From: Gemmobacter sp. | GTDB lineage: Bacteria > Pseudomonadota > Alphaproteobacteria > Rhodobacterales > Rhodobacteraceae | Assembly (NCBI RefSeq): GCF_034676705.1 | Contig: NZ_JAUCBS010000013.1 | Span: forward strand, 1,592,501 to 1,656,500 | DNA: 64,000 nt | Direction: 5' to 3' | Shown: positions 38,599-47,577 of the stretch, piece by piece | Position numbering within the stretch: position 1 is the first letter of the stretch | Layout of the letters: each line of letters starts with the position of its first letter | Program-made: the position numbers and the translations under genes | The notes under the pieces: generated by a model | The model's input: only the letters and a program-made list of their open reading frames with translations | Databases searched by the model: none | What the model was told of the DNA's origin: nothing

Positions 38599-39291
38599 TC
38601 ATGTGCTGACCAGATGGCCGTCGCGCAGGTGGATCAGGCGGTCGAAACGGTCGAAGATCTTTTCGTCATGGGTGACGGTCACGATGCAGGCTTCCTGCTC
38701 GACCGCGAGCTTGCGCATGAGGTCCATCACCAGCCCGGCGCGGGCGCCGTCGAGGGCTGCGGTGGGTTCGTCGGCAAGGATAATGCGGGGGCGGTTGGCC
38801 AGCGCGCGGGCAATCGCCACACGCTGCGCTTCGCCGCCCGACAGCAGCGCCGGCTTGACCATCGCGCGGTGGCCGACTTCGAGATAGTCCAGGAGTTCGC
38901 GCGCCCGCGTCCGGCCTTCCTCGGCGGCCAGGCCGGCAAGATCGAGCACGACCGCGACATTCTCCTGCGCCGTCAGGAAGGGCAGCAGGTTGTGACTCTG
39001 GAAGATGAAGCCGATCTTGTCGAGACGCAGCCGCCTCAGGTCGCGCCGCAGCCATTTGCCGTCGAAGACCGGCTCGCCGTCCAGCACCACTCGTCCCGCC
39101 GATGGGGCGAGGATGCAGCCAATGATGTTGAGCAGCGTCGTCTTGCCCGAACCGGACGGACCGAGCAGTGCGATCACCTCGCCGGCCCGCACGGTCAGAT
39201 CGACCGCGCGCAGGGCATCGACGCGGGTTTCGCCCTCGCCGAAATGCTTGGCTACGTTCGAGACCTCGATGAGGATGTCGCCGAGCGCCAT
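38599..39291 (-). CDS. ABC transporter ATP-binding protein (MacB/DevA-like)
   Basis: A 230-residue ATPase: Walker A GPSGSGKTT, Q-loop FIFQSHNLLPF, signature LSGGEAQRVAIARAL, Walker B IILADEPTAALD. ATG 39291 lies 5 bp after the FtsX-type permease stop. With that permease and the HlyD-like adaptor it forms a MacAB/DevBCA-like exporter. A longer in-frame reading upstream belongs to the permease gene and is rejected. Confidence 0.93.
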   Translation of the reverse strand: MALGDILIEVSNVAKHFGEGETRVDALRAVDLTVRAGEVIALLGPSGSGKTTLLNIIGCILAPSAGRVVLDGEPVFDGKWLRRDLRRLRLDKIGFIFQSHNLLPFLTAQENVAVVLDLAGLAAEEGRTRARELLDYLEVGHRAMVKPALLSGGEAQRVAIARALANRPRIILADEPTAALDGARAGLVMDLMRKLAVEQEACIVTVTHDEKIFDRFDRLIHLRDGHLVST

Positions 39292-39296
39292 GTCGG

Positions 39297-40430
39297 TCAG
39301 CTCCCGAGCGCTGTGGCCGGGTCGACCTTCATCGCCGCCCGCACGCCGAGCGCCGAGGATAGAAGACAGACGGCGGCGATGATGCCGGCAAGGACCATGA
39401 CGTTGAACGGCTCCAGCACCACGCGACGGGGAAAATAGTCCTTCACCGTAAGGATCAGCATCAGGCCGATCCCCCAGCCTGAGGCGCCGAGGATCAGCGC
39501 CTGCTGCACGATCAGCGCGATGATGGTGCGGTCGGGCGCGCCGATCAGCTTCAGCGTGGCGATCTGCTTCAGCTTCTCCATGGTCATCGTGTAGATGATG
39601 AGGGCGATCACCACGGCGCTGACGGAGAGAAGGATGCCGAGGAACAGCCCGATCTGGCGGCGCGCCTTGTCGACCACCGAGGCGAGCAGCAGTTCCTCCT
39701 GTTCGGCCTGGGTCATGGCGGCGAGGTGCTTCCATTGGCGCACGGTCGCGGTCAGCAGATCGACATCGGCGCCCGGCGACATGCGGGCAATTATGGCGGC
39801 GACCGATGCGGACTTGACAGAGACAGCCCCGCGCGCGGCCTGCACCCGCTGGGCGGCGGGGTCGAGTTCAGTCTGAAGCGCCATCGCGTCGGCCAGCGTC
39901 ACATAGACCGCCGGATCCCCGCCCGAGTTCATAGCCCCTTCGACCAGCCCGACCACGGTAAAGCGGTCGCGCCCGAGCCGGATCGTCTCGCCGGGCAGCA
40001 GGCCGGTCTTGCGGTCGGCCACCAGTTCGAAATGGCCCGCGCCGATGCCGCGCCCCTCGGCGATCGCCTGCGGCCCGCCCGGGCGGCCCGGATCGTAGCC
40101 GACGACATAGAGTCGCAGTGTGCGCCCGGCATGAGGCGCTTCGACGTTCTGGTAGTTGACCGCACCGGCCTCGGCCACGCCGGGCATTCGCGCCACCGCG
40201 TCGCGCGTGTCGACGGGGATGCTGGAGGCTTCCGCGAACGGTCCCTTGGTGCCGGCCTCCACCACCCAGACATCTGCGGCCGGTGCCTTTACCACCGCCA
40301 GCGCGTCCGAGACGAGGCCGTTGTAGATGCCGATCATCGCCAGCACGACCGTCATCAGCAGCCCCAGCCCGAAACAGGTGAGGACGAAGCGGAACAGCCC
40401 GTGGCGGATGTCCTTGAGCGCAAGGTTCAT
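39297..40430 (-). CDS. FtsX/MacB-type ABC permease (DevC-like)
   Basis: A 377-residue protein: N-terminal helix (FVLTCFGLGLLMTVVLAMIG), a large periplasmic MacB-type domain (residues 40-255), then three helices (LFLGILLSVSAVVIALIIYT and others) ending APKVDPATAL-like MKVDPATALGS. It overlaps the adaptor gene by 4 bp (ATGA). This topology is typical of mechanotransmitting export permeases. Confidence 0.92.
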   Translation of the reverse strand: MNLALKDIRHGLFRFVLTCFGLGLLMTVVLAMIGIYNGLVSDALAVVKAPAADVWVVEAGTKGPFAEASSIPVDTRDAVARMPGVAEAGAVNYQNVEAPHAGRTLRLYVVGYDPGRPGGPQAIAEGRGIGAGHFELVADRKTGLLPGETIRLGRDRFTVVGLVEGAMNSGGDPAVYVTLADAMALQTELDPAAQRVQAARGAVSVKSASVAAIIARMSPGADVDLLTATVRQWKHLAAMTQAEQEELLLASVVDKARRQIGLFLGILLSVSAVVIALIIYTMTMEKLKQIATLKLIGAPDRTIIALIVQQALILGASGWGIGLMLILTVKDYFPRRVVLEPFNVMVLAGIIAAVCLLSSALGVRAAMKVDPATALGS

Positions 40431-41572
40431 GTCGCCCCGCCGATGCGCGCGCGGCGGCCCTCGGCCGCGCCCGCCGGCGGGCGGGCGACGATGGCGGCGC
40501 CGTCCGGCAGGCCGCCCGTGACCTCGACCCGGCCGCGGTCGTCGCGGGCGCCGAACGTCAGTTCCACCCGCGCGAGGCGTCCGTCCCGCACGGTCCAGAC
40601 CGTGCCGCGATGCCCGTCGAAGCCGGTGATCGCCACCTCCGGCACCATCAGCGCACTGGCGCGGGTGCCGGTGGTGATGCGCACCTCGGCCTGTTCGCCG
40701 AGGAACATCTCGGCCGGACAGTCGGCGCAGGTCACCCAGACGCGGCGTTCCTCGTTCACCCGGTCGCTTTCGAGGCCGATGCGGGCGATGGCGCCGTGGA
40801 ATTCGGCCGAGGGCTGCGACCGCAGCCGGATCGTGGCCGGCTGGCCCGCGACGAGCTGCCCGGCCCGTTCCTCGTCGACATAGGCCTGGATCCAGATGGT
40901 GGCCGGGTCGATCAGGGTGAAGATCGCATCGCCCGCCTTCACCACCGTGCCCGGCTCGGCATGGCGGGCGACGACCAGCGCGTCATAGGGGGCAAGCAGG
41001 CGGTGGTGGGCGAGAAGGGCTTCCTCCTGCCGCAGGGCCGCCGCCGCGTCGAGGCCCTGCGCCCGGATCACTGCCACATCAGCCTCGGCCACGGCCAGAT
41101 CGGCGCGGGCCACATCCTCGTCGCGTTGCGCTTCCTCGGCGCGTTGGACCGACGCAATATCACGCTGTACCAACCCTTGCTGGCGGCGGTTCGCCGCTTC
41201 GCGCTCGGCCAGAACGGCATGGGCGCGCACCACCGCTGCGGTGGCCTTGGCAAGATTGGCCTCATTGGCCGTCACCGCTGCGCCCGCGCGGGCAACGCGC
41301 GCTTCCTGCTCGGCAGAGTGAAGGACGGCCAGTTCCTGCCCCTTGGCCACGCTGTCCCCGGCATCGGCGGCCAGCGAGGCCAAGGCAGCGCCCACCTCGA
41401 AGCCGACACGGCTGAGTATCCGCGCCTCGACGGTGCCGAGCCCGTAGATGCGAAGGTCGACATCATGTTCGGGCTGAACGACCACCACCGTCAGCGGACG
41501 TTCGGTGAAGATCAGAAAGCCGGCAGCGACAGCCGCCGCCAGAAGAAGACCCGACAGCCAGATGCGCCGCAT
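40427..41572 (-). CDS. HlyD-family periplasmic adaptor
   Basis: A 381-residue protein: membrane anchor (LSGLLLAAAVAAGFLIF), lipoyl half-domain (LSRVGFEVGAALASLAADAG), long coiled coil (residues 85-170), barrel and C-terminal domains. It starts just after the TetR gene and overlaps the permease gene. It links the ABC pump to an outer-membrane channel that is not encoded nearby. Confidence 0.92.
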   Translation of the reverse strand: MRRIWLSGLLLAAAVAAGFLIFTERPLTVVVVQPEHDVDLRIYGLGTVEARILSRVGFEVGAALASLAADAGDSVAKGQELAVLHSAEQEARVARAGAAVTANEANLAKATAAVVRAHAVLAEREAANRRQQGLVQRDIASVQRAEEAQRDEDVARADLAVAEADVAVIRAQGLDAAAALRQEEALLAHHRLLAPYDALVVARHAEPGTVVKAGDAIFTLIDPATIWIQAYVDEERAGQLVAGQPATIRLRSQPSAEFHGAIARIGLESDRVNEERRVWVTCADCPAEMFLGEQAEVRITTGTRASALMVPEVAITGFDGHRGTVWTVRDGRLARVELTFGARDDRGRVEVTGGLPDGAAIVARPPAGAAEGRRARIGGAT

Positions 41573-41575
41573 CGT

Positions 41576-42172
41576 CTATTCTCCTTCCGCAGCCAAAAGC
41601 CGGCACTGTGCGTCGAACAGGCGCAGCCCCTCGGCTCGCAAGTCGAAATCGCGGGCGCCGAGCGCCCAGCGGATCGCCACGCCCTGCACGAGCGACGTCA
41701 GCAGCGCCGCCGCATCGTTTGCGGCGATGTCGCCGCGCAACGCGCCGGTTTTCTGGCCGGCTCTGACCTCCATCGCCAGAAGGCCGTGGAAGGTCGTGAG
41801 CCTGCCGTGAAAGGTGGCGCGCAGCTCCGCATTGGTGACATTCAACTCACGCGAAAACAGCAGCATCGGCAGCGCGGGGGTCGCGTCGATCTGCGCGAAT
41901 TGTGCGGAAATCAGTGCACGCAACCTGACGACCGGCGTGTCTCCGAGGCGCAATGCATCCTCCCACGCCGTTGCCAGCCCCTCGGCCACATGCTCGGCAA
42001 CGGCCTGCCAGAGTGCCGCCTTGGTCGGGAAGTGCCGGAACAGCGCGGCCTGCGTGACGCCGATCTGCGACGCGACCGCCCCCGTCGTCACCCGGTCCGG
42101 TCCGATCCGGTCGGCCAGGTCGAGCACGGTGGCCACGATCTCGGCCTTGCGAAGCTCCGCTGACTTTCGCAC
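41576..42172 (-). CDS. TetR-family regulator of the MacAB/DevBCA-like operon
   Basis: A 198-residue protein with N-terminal HTH (TTGAVASQIGVTQAALFRHFPTKAALW). First gene of the four-gene efflux operon, ending 3 bp before the adaptor start. It resembles in layout the TetR-headed operon at 10272-15796, though the pumps belong to different ABC types. It likely represses the operon. Confidence 0.9.
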   Translation of the reverse strand: MRKSAELRKAEIVATVLDLADRIGPDRVTTGAVASQIGVTQAALFRHFPTKAALWQAVAEHVAEGLATAWEDALRLGDTPVVRLRALISAQFAQIDATPALPMLLFSRELNVTNAELRATFHGRLTTFHGLLAMEVRAGQKTGALRGDIAANDAAALLTSLVQGVAIRWALGARDFDLRAEGLRLFDAQCRLLAAEGE

Positions 42173-42369
42173 GGGGCACCCCGTTAGTTAGTGAGTAGTC
42201 ACAAACATATTTAGGCAGCCCCATGCGATGCGTCAATCACTGGGCATCATTTTCTGCATGCATTGATTGCCGCGACACCGGGAACTAGGTGGGCAAGAGG
42301 GAGGCTGGCCTATCTCTGCCCCCAACGCGGCGAATACGGAAGACAACACGTAAGTTCGTCTAACGGACG

Positions 42370-44136
42370 CTAAGCCGCAGCTCTGAAAAGTGCAGAACCA
42401 TCTGGTTCAAGTTGTTTTATTAGGAGGATTACGTTTGGTGCGGGGGAGCGCCGATAAAGATGGTTGCGCGCCCCCGCAACCACCGATACCGACAAACCCG
42501 CCGCACCCACGGCGGGTTTTTTGATTCTGGAAGCATTTCCAATGGCTTGCCGTTCGGTCCATTCGAGGATCATCGCAAGATCGCCGTGCAGCGTGGCGTA
42601 GATTTCCCCGCGTTCCGGGCCGGGAGTCAGCACGATCTTCTCGATCAGGGCGCGCAAATCCTGCGACGCTTCCTGCCGCTCTTCCTTCCGGTTGAGGGCC
42701 TTCGTCAGAGCGACGACCTTCTTTGCGTAGATGGCCGAAGCACTCGGCAGAATGTCCGGCGTGTCCGCCGGCGCATCGGCGAGCAGGGCCGTCAACTCTC
42801 CTTTGCGCGCTTCCAGCCCGGTCATCTTGTCCTTCATCGACGGATGATACATGCCGTCGGCGATCGCCTCGACGATCTGCGCGATCTGCTTCTCGACCTT
42901 CACCAGTTCGGCCTTCCAGGAATCGCCGTTCGAGCGACGTTCCCGGTTTAGCCGGTTCGTTTCTTCCGCATAGGCGCGCATGGCGTCCTCGACGATCTCC
43001 GGCGCCATCATTCGGTCTTTCAACCCGGCAAGCACACGCCGCTCCAAATCTTCGCGCGCAATGCCGCGGCTATTGGAGCAGGAACCCTTGCTGATATGGT
43101 TCGAGCAGGCGAAGCGGTCAGCGCCGCGCAGCGAATAGGGACCGCCGCAGCAGCCGCAGAACACCAGCCCCGACAGAAGCGACTTCGGACGCCGCGCGCC
43201 GTTCAGCCGGTTCTTCTTGTGGTGTGCGCGGACGGCTTCGGTGACATTGGCGAACTTCTCGGCGATCTCGCCCTGACGCGCACGCACAGCCTGCCAGAGT
43301 TCGTCGTCGACGATGCGCAGATCAGGAACGTCCTTGACGATCCATTCCGATTCCGGGTTCAGCCGAGAGACGCGCTTGCCGGTCGACGGGTCTTTGAGAT
43401 AGCGCAGCCGGTTCCAGATCAGACGGCCGACATAGAGTTCGTTGTTCACGAGTCCCGTGCCGCGCTTCACATGACCGCGAATGGTCGTGTCGCTCCAGAG
43501 CCGACCTTCGGGGCCGGGGATGCCTTCCTCATTCAGCGTGCGGGCAATGGTGCGCGGGCCGATGCCTGCGGCAAACTCGCGGAAGATGCGCCGCACGATA
43601 TTGGCCTCGGCTGCGTCGATCTCGCGGTCCCCGCGGATCGGGTCGCCGCGCGTATCGAGTTGCTTCACCACCTTGTAGCCGTAGCAAAGACCGCCGCCCG
43701 ACTTGCCTTCCTCGACACGGCCACGGATGCCGCGATGTGTCTTGGCGGCAAGGTCCTTAAGGAACAGCGCGTTCATCGTCCCCTTGAGGCCGACATGAAG
43801 CTCGCTGATCTCGCCCTCGGCCAGCGTGACGATGGGAACACCGGCGAACTTCAAATGCTTGAACAGCGTCGCCACATCGGCCTGATCGCGCGAGATGCGG
43901 TCCAGCGCCTCGGCCAGCACCATGTCGAACTGGCCCGCCTGCGCGTCCTGCAAGAGCATCTGGACGCCGGGCCGGAGGATCATGCTCGCGCCGGAGATGC
44001 CCGCATCCTTGTAGGTTCCGACCACCTTCCACTTCTCGCGCTTCGCCTGCTCGCGGCAGATGCGGAGTTGATCGTCTATCGACGCCTCCCGCTGATTGTC
44101 GGAGGAATAGCGGGCATACAAGGCAACGCGGATCAT
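42370..44136 (-). CDS. Large serine recombinase 2
   Basis: A 588-residue paralogue of recombinase 1: resolvase domain (LYARYSSDNQ, Ser11), recombinase domain, zinc-ribbon-like CGCCGG...C...C segment, and helical tail. ATG 44136. The reading frame passes through the terminator and attachment core and gains about 35 residues on the far side, so its C-terminus depends on what lies next to the core. Up to the core it aligns with recombinase 1. It probably integrated the segment from 42.47 kb rightward. Confidence 0.92.
   Translation of the reverse strand: MIRVALYARYSSDNQREASIDDQLRICREQAKREKWKVVGTYKDAGISGASMILRPGVQMLLQDAQAGQFDMVLAEALDRISRDQADVATLFKHLKFAGVPIVTLAEGEISELHVGLKGTMNALFLKDLAAKTHRGIRGRVEEGKSGGGLCYGYKVVKQLDTRGDPIRGDREIDAAEANIVRRIFREFAAGIGPRTIARTLNEEGIPGPEGRLWSDTTIRGHVKRGTGLVNNELYVGRLIWNRLRYLKDPSTGKRVSRLNPESEWIVKDVPDLRIVDDELWQAVRARQGEIAEKFANVTEAVRAHHKKNRLNGARRPKSLLSGLVFCGCCGGPYSLRGADRFACSNHISKGSCSNSRGIAREDLERRVLAGLKDRMMAPEIVEDAMRAYAEETNRLNRERRSNGDSWKAELVKVEKQIAQIVEAIADGMYHPSMKDKMTGLEARKGELTALLADAPADTPDILPSASAIYAKKVVALTKALNRKEERQEASQDLRALIEKIVLTPGPERGEIYATLHGDLAMILEWTERQAIGNASRIKKPAVGAAGLSVSVVAGARNHLYRRSPAPNVILLIKQLEPDGSALFRAAA
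42456..42482. other. Attachment core 2 beside recombinase 2
   Basis: 42470-42482 repeats exactly the 13-bp tRNA-fMet 3' end (GCCCCCGCAACCA). Immediately upstream, 42456-42467 (AAAGATGGTTGC) is an inverted copy of 2520-2531. The site therefore holds both a direct and an inverted copy of the tRNA-end junction, next to the 3' end of a second serine recombinase. This fits a junction between two elements integrated in tandem. Confidence 0.55.
42497..42522 (+). terminator. Rho-independent terminator beside attachment core 2
   Basis: A 6-bp GC stem (42497-42502 with 42511-42516) is followed by six T residues. It occupies the same place relative to core 2 as the rRNA terminator does to core 1: just inside the element and within the recombinase frame. 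Confidence 0.8.
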
Positions 44137-44162
44137 CGGCTGGTCCTTTCAAAACTCCATGG

Positions 44163-44588
44163 TCAGCGGCGCACGGCGCCGCTCTTCTTGGCGCGGGCCA
44201 GTTCGAGGAAGCTGGCCTTGATCTTTGCGAACAGCCCCGGCGGAATGAAGCCGTAGGCGAACTCGCCCCGCTTGCCGGGAACCGGCGACAGCCCGCCATT
44301 GGGCCATTCGTCGATGTTATGCTCCGAGACGATCACCCAGCTCGGCGCGTCGTCGAGGCCGATAGCCTGCTTCACCTTTGCCAGGATCTCGATGCCGACC
44401 GTATCGCCGGACGGCGGCGTGTGGGTGATCGGCAGCAGCACCACATGGCGCGGGCGAACAAGGGCATCGGTCGCGGCGACGAGGCAGGCCGGGCGGTCCT
44501 TGCCCTGATCCTGGCCGGCGGCAGCCTCATGCGTCCAGAGGTAATCGTAGCGAAGGACGAGGCCGGGCTTCGGTTCAGGGATCGCCAC
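44163..44588 (-). CDS. PemK/MazF-like toxin
   Basis: A 141-residue protein with a PemK/MazF-like barrel pattern: VLRYDYLWTHEAAAGQDQGK near the start, DRPACLVAATD, VVLLPITHTPPS and WVIVSEHN. The antitoxin gene precedes it by 10 bp. Such enzymes cut mRNA. The length is somewhat above the classic 110 residues, but it fits relatives found on alphaproteobacterial islands. Confidence 0.7.
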   Translation of the reverse strand: MAIPEPKPGLVLRYDYLWTHEAAAGQDQGKDRPACLVAATDALVRPRHVVLLPITHTPPSGDTVGIEILAKVKQAIGLDDAPSWVIVSEHNIDEWPNGGLSPVPGKRGEFAYGFIPPGLFAKIKASFLELARAKKSGAVRR

Positions 44589-44598
44589 GTCGCCCGCC

Positions 44599-44862
44599 TT
44601 ACTTCAGCAGATCGTCGAGGTGGGCGTGTTCGGGGTCCATCTCGGCCCGCTCCACGGCGTCGATCACCACATCGGCGGCATCCGCCGTGCGATGCGTCCT
44701 CTGCGCGGCGGCGCGGAGCCAGTCGTAGTGGTCGGCGGTCATCAGCACGAACTCGCGGCGCCCGTGCCGGGTGATCTCCACCGGCTCGCGCTGCGCCTGG
44801 TGCTGAAACTCGCCGAATTTGCGCTGGAATTCGAGGGAACCGACTGTCGGCATGGCAGGCAT
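44599..44862 (-). CDS. Phd/YefM-like antitoxin
   Basis: An 87-residue protein with an N-terminal DNA-binding Phd fold pattern (GSLEFQRKFGEFQHQAQREP, VEITRHGRREFVLMTADHYD) and an acidic C-terminus. A consensus-like promoter (44883-44910) and an inverted repeat overlapping its start give a typical autoregulated toxin-antitoxin operon with the downstream MazF-like gene. Confidence 0.82.
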   Translation of the reverse strand: MPAMPTVGSLEFQRKFGEFQHQAQREPVEITRHGRREFVLMTADHYDWLRAAAQRTHRTADAADVVIDAVERAEMDPEHAHLDDLLK

Positions 44863-44880
44863 CCTTTCGATTGGATGCCT
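44857..44880. promoter_or_regulatory. Inverted repeat operator at the Phd-like antitoxin start
   Basis: AGGCATCC and GGATGCCT form a perfect 8-bp inverted repeat with an 8-nt spacer, spanning the antitoxin start region and lying just downstream of the -10 box. It is the likely autorepression site. Confidence 0.6.
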
Positions 44881-44882
44881 GA

Positions 44883-44910
44883 ATTATACGTGTAATTCGT
44901 GTAATTGCAA
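44883..44910 (-). promoter_or_regulatory. Sigma-70-type promoter of the Phd/MazF-like pair
   Basis: On the minus strand TTGCAA (44905-44910) and a perfect TATAAT (44883-44888) are separated by 16 nt. The spacer holds two direct ATTACACG repeats. The antitoxin ATG is 21 nt downstream of the -10 box, so the leader is very short. Confidence 0.7.
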
Positions 44911-44918
44911 GGTTGGAG

Positions 44919-45116
44919 TTATGCATCCTCGCCTGTCGGGCGCTTCTTCTGCGCCCTGCGCTCCAGCGCCATCTTGCGCTCGAACTGCTCGCGGGCGATC
45001 TGGCGACCGATCAACCGGGCGAGGGAGCGGATGGCTGCATCGGCGCGCGCAGGATCGCTCCGGCCCGTTTCCGGTCCTATAACCTTGATGCTGATCCTGT
45101 CGCGTTTGAGCGCCAT
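44919..45116 (-). CDS. Small basic protein, unknown
   Basis: A 65-residue ORF (MALKRDRISIKVIGPETGRS...) rich in Arg, Lys and Ala with a long helical centre (IRSLARLIGRQIAREQFERK). It lies upstream of the Phd/MazF pair on the same strand. A longer start at 45209 is possible. It may be DNA-binding, but no family is recognised. Confidence 0.45.
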   Translation of the reverse strand: MALKRDRISIKVIGPETGRSDPARADAAIRSLARLIGRQIAREQFERKMALERRAQKKRPTGEDA

Positions 45117-45339
45117 CGTCTCCAAAGTTCCCATGCCTAGAAGGGGCAGGGACCATCGAAGAACCGCCGACGCCTGAAAGAAAAGCCCTGCATCGCAGCC
45201 GTGCGGCACATGGGATACTGTAGCGTAAAATAGGGTTGGTCCGTGATTGGGAGGCTATCGCGCTACAGAGATTGACAGTTGATGATTCCACAACTTGGAT
45301 ACGGGCGCGTATGTCTGATTTTCGCGTTATGGCCCTTTG

Positions 45340-46224
45340 TCAAACAAAGGACACTGATTCTTTCGCCACAAGCACATCGCACGAAGAGCTTGCGAGTACT
45401 CGGCGCGCGACACTGCCCAAAACCAATTTGGAAATGGCGTTTCTCCCCTGCACGCCGAGCGCCAGAAGGTCCGTCCTTCCAGATCTTGCCAACCGGACCA
45501 GCGCCGTCGCGGGATCACCTCGAACGACCCGGATTTTTCCCGGCACCGAAAGGTTGGAGCGTAGGGAACGCAATTCCGCGTGGGCGGTCCGGGCCTTGGC
45601 CCTGAGATACTGGTCGATCTCGGCCTGAGTGGTGCCCACCTTGAGCATTGCCTGCTCGAAGGTCAGCGGAATTTCCAGGGTGTGGATCAGTTCGAATGCG
45701 GCAAGCGGCGCTATTCGTGCCGCAATTTGCGCGGCCGTGAATGACATTGGCGAAAAGTCAATGGCCGCGGCGATGCGACGATAGGGCTGAACCGCCTCCC
45801 GCTTGACGACCAGTATCGGGCAGGCACAGTTACGCACCACGCGATCAGCGGTCGAACCGAATACGCGCTCGCGCAGATTCTGCGGTTTCCCGGGACCGAT
45901 GATCAGCAGATCGGCCGCGTGGTCGCGTATCAGGCGGTCGATGATCTGGTCGGCCCTGCCGCACTCCACGCTGAGTTCTGTCTGAACGACTGCGCCTTCC
46001 GCCAGATGTTGCAGTGATGCAGTTGCCTCGGCGGCAAGCACCTTGGCGATTGCTTCCTCCTTTGCCGGGGAAGGAAGATCCGGATCGGATGCCGGCAGGC
46101 TTTCGATCGCATGAACCAGAACGAGGCTTGCTCCGTGTGCGGCGGCAAGCTGGATCGCGCGCCGTGCCACCGGCTCATCGCCATTCTCAAGTGCGATCGC
46201 CGCAACTATGGTCCTGATCGTCAA
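45340..46224 (-). CDS. Tandem universal stress protein (two UspA domains)
   Basis: 294 residues with two UspA domains. Each has a nucleotide-binding end: LLIIGPGKPQNLRERVFGST then CPILVVKR in the first, and LLALGVQGRNAISKLVLGSV then CDVLVAKE in the second. The start is TTG 46224 with AGGAG nine nt upstream; a longer reading upstream shows no family likeness. It lies after a baeRF-like gene on the same strand. Confidence 0.9.
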   Translation of the reverse strand: MTIRTIVAAIALENGDEPVARRAIQLAAAHGASLVLVHAIESLPASDPDLPSPAKEEAIAKVLAAEATASLQHLAEGAVVQTELSVECGRADQIIDRLIRDHAADLLIIGPGKPQNLRERVFGSTADRVVRNCACPILVVKREAVQPYRRIAAAIDFSPMSFTAAQIAARIAPLAAFELIHTLEIPLTFEQAMLKVGTTQAEIDQYLRAKARTAHAELRSLRSNLSVPGKIRVVRGDPATALVRLARSGRTDLLALGVQGRNAISKLVLGSVARRVLASSSCDVLVAKESVSFV

Positions 46225-46279
46225 GCCGACATCTCCTGATGTGGCGGGAGGAGACGGCCGCCGTCCCCTCCCGACTTTC

Positions 46280-47401
46280 CTAGATTGGATAGCGAAGGAT
46301 TGCCGCCAGCTCGTTCCCGCCGGGAATATCCTCGCGCCGCACGCCCATGACGCGCGCGCCGCTGACCAGTGCCCGCGCCGCGATCTCATCGACGATGCCA
46401 TACGCCTTTGCGTCGTCCTTTTCGACAAAGGTGACGGTACCATTTTCGTCATCGACAAATCCGGGAACGGTCGTGTCGATATCCACGAGCAGAGTATGGA
46501 TGCCGCCGAAGGTGGCTGCTCGCGCTGCATCGGCTATGTCGGTCGTCGTGCGGCTTTCACCTGCGCGTCTGTCAAATAGCGCACGGATATCAGCGATCTC
46601 GGAAGCATAGGCATTGTCGAGAATCGGCCGCGCTTTGTTCGCAAGCTCGGCTTCGCTGAACTGGTCAGGACTGTCGCTGATCGTATCCTTCAACAGATGC
46701 GGATAGGAGCAGGTCTGGACGAAGATCGACGCAAGCCTGCCGGTGGCGGCCAATACCAGCGGGGTTTCGCGACCGGACAAAACCTGGCGAAGGGCGGCGT
46801 CAACCTTGCGGACATATTGCTGGAAGCGAACGTTCTGCCCTTCGGAGCCGTGGATGCGACCGCTGAAGGAGCGGTCGTTGAGGGTCGATTTGCCGGCGGC
46901 GGAGGCCGCATCTTTCGGCATGTCAGGCACTTTCACCACCTCAGGCGCCAGATCGGCATGCATCTCGACAAGGCGGACGGCGTTCTCTGAAAGGGCGAGA
47001 ACAAACGCCGAGTGCGGGAATGTGACAACGCGCAGAAGCGGCTTCAGGTGGAACCGGTCGGAAACCTGCACCATCGAGGTCAGGTCATTGGCCAAGCGGT
47101 ATGCCCGGATCGAGTCGGGTGTTGCGAACACGGCCAGGCTGTTGGCCTGAAAACGCCAGAACTCATCGTCGTCCAGCAGGTCGCTCAGGCTGTCGAACAG
47201 TGCAGCAAGCAATCGCTTGTCAAAGCGCGCATCCTGAAGCTGTGACTGGGCCTCGCGAATGAGGTTGCCGAACTCGATCCGGGAGGCTCCGACATCCTGT
47301 GTGACAGGCGTCGTCTTGAGATAAATCGAAACGCAGGCATCCGCGCGAGCACTGGACAAAGTTGCGAATTCACTTCGCGTGGGAATGTCTACATACAGCA
47401 T
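46280..47401 (-). CDS. baeRF-like protein (release-factor-related, stress-associated)
   Basis: A 373-residue protein with the layout of bacterial archaeo-eukaryotic release factor family proteins: an N-terminal domain with VSIYLKTTPVTQ, a middle ...FVLALSENAVRLVEM segment, PLVLAATGRLASIFVQ, and a C-terminal FGGIHTLLVDIDTTVPG ... VEKDDAKAYGIVDEIAARAL. ATG 47401 is taken from the MLYVDIPTRSEF start. These proteins often neighbour Usp and ion-transport genes, as here. Function is unproven. Confidence 0.65.
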   Translation of the reverse strand: MLYVDIPTRSEFATLSSARADACVSIYLKTTPVTQDVGASRIEFGNLIREAQSQLQDARFDKRLLAALFDSLSDLLDDDEFWRFQANSLAVFATPDSIRAYRLANDLTSMVQVSDRFHLKPLLRVVTFPHSAFVLALSENAVRLVEMHADLAPEVVKVPDMPKDAASAAGKSTLNDRSFSGRIHGSEGQNVRFQQYVRKVDAALRQVLSGRETPLVLAATGRLASIFVQTCSYPHLLKDTISDSPDQFSEAELANKARPILDNAYASEIADIRALFDRRAGESRTTTDIADAARAATFGGIHTLLVDIDTTVPGFVDDENGTVTFVEKDDAKAYGIVDEIAARALVSGARVMGVRREDIPGGNELAAILRYPI

Positions 47402-47577
47402 GAAGTCTCCTTGTTGATGCGGCCTGACAATCAGGTTCGAAGGGTTGTCTGCCGGAATAGGTTCGTTTGAAGCATGCAGACCAACCGCGCCATGATCTCT
47501 CTGAGAGTTTACTGACAACATAGGTGCTAGGCGCGCGGAAAGCACCTTGTTGCGACCAACGGCCTCATATTCTCTGT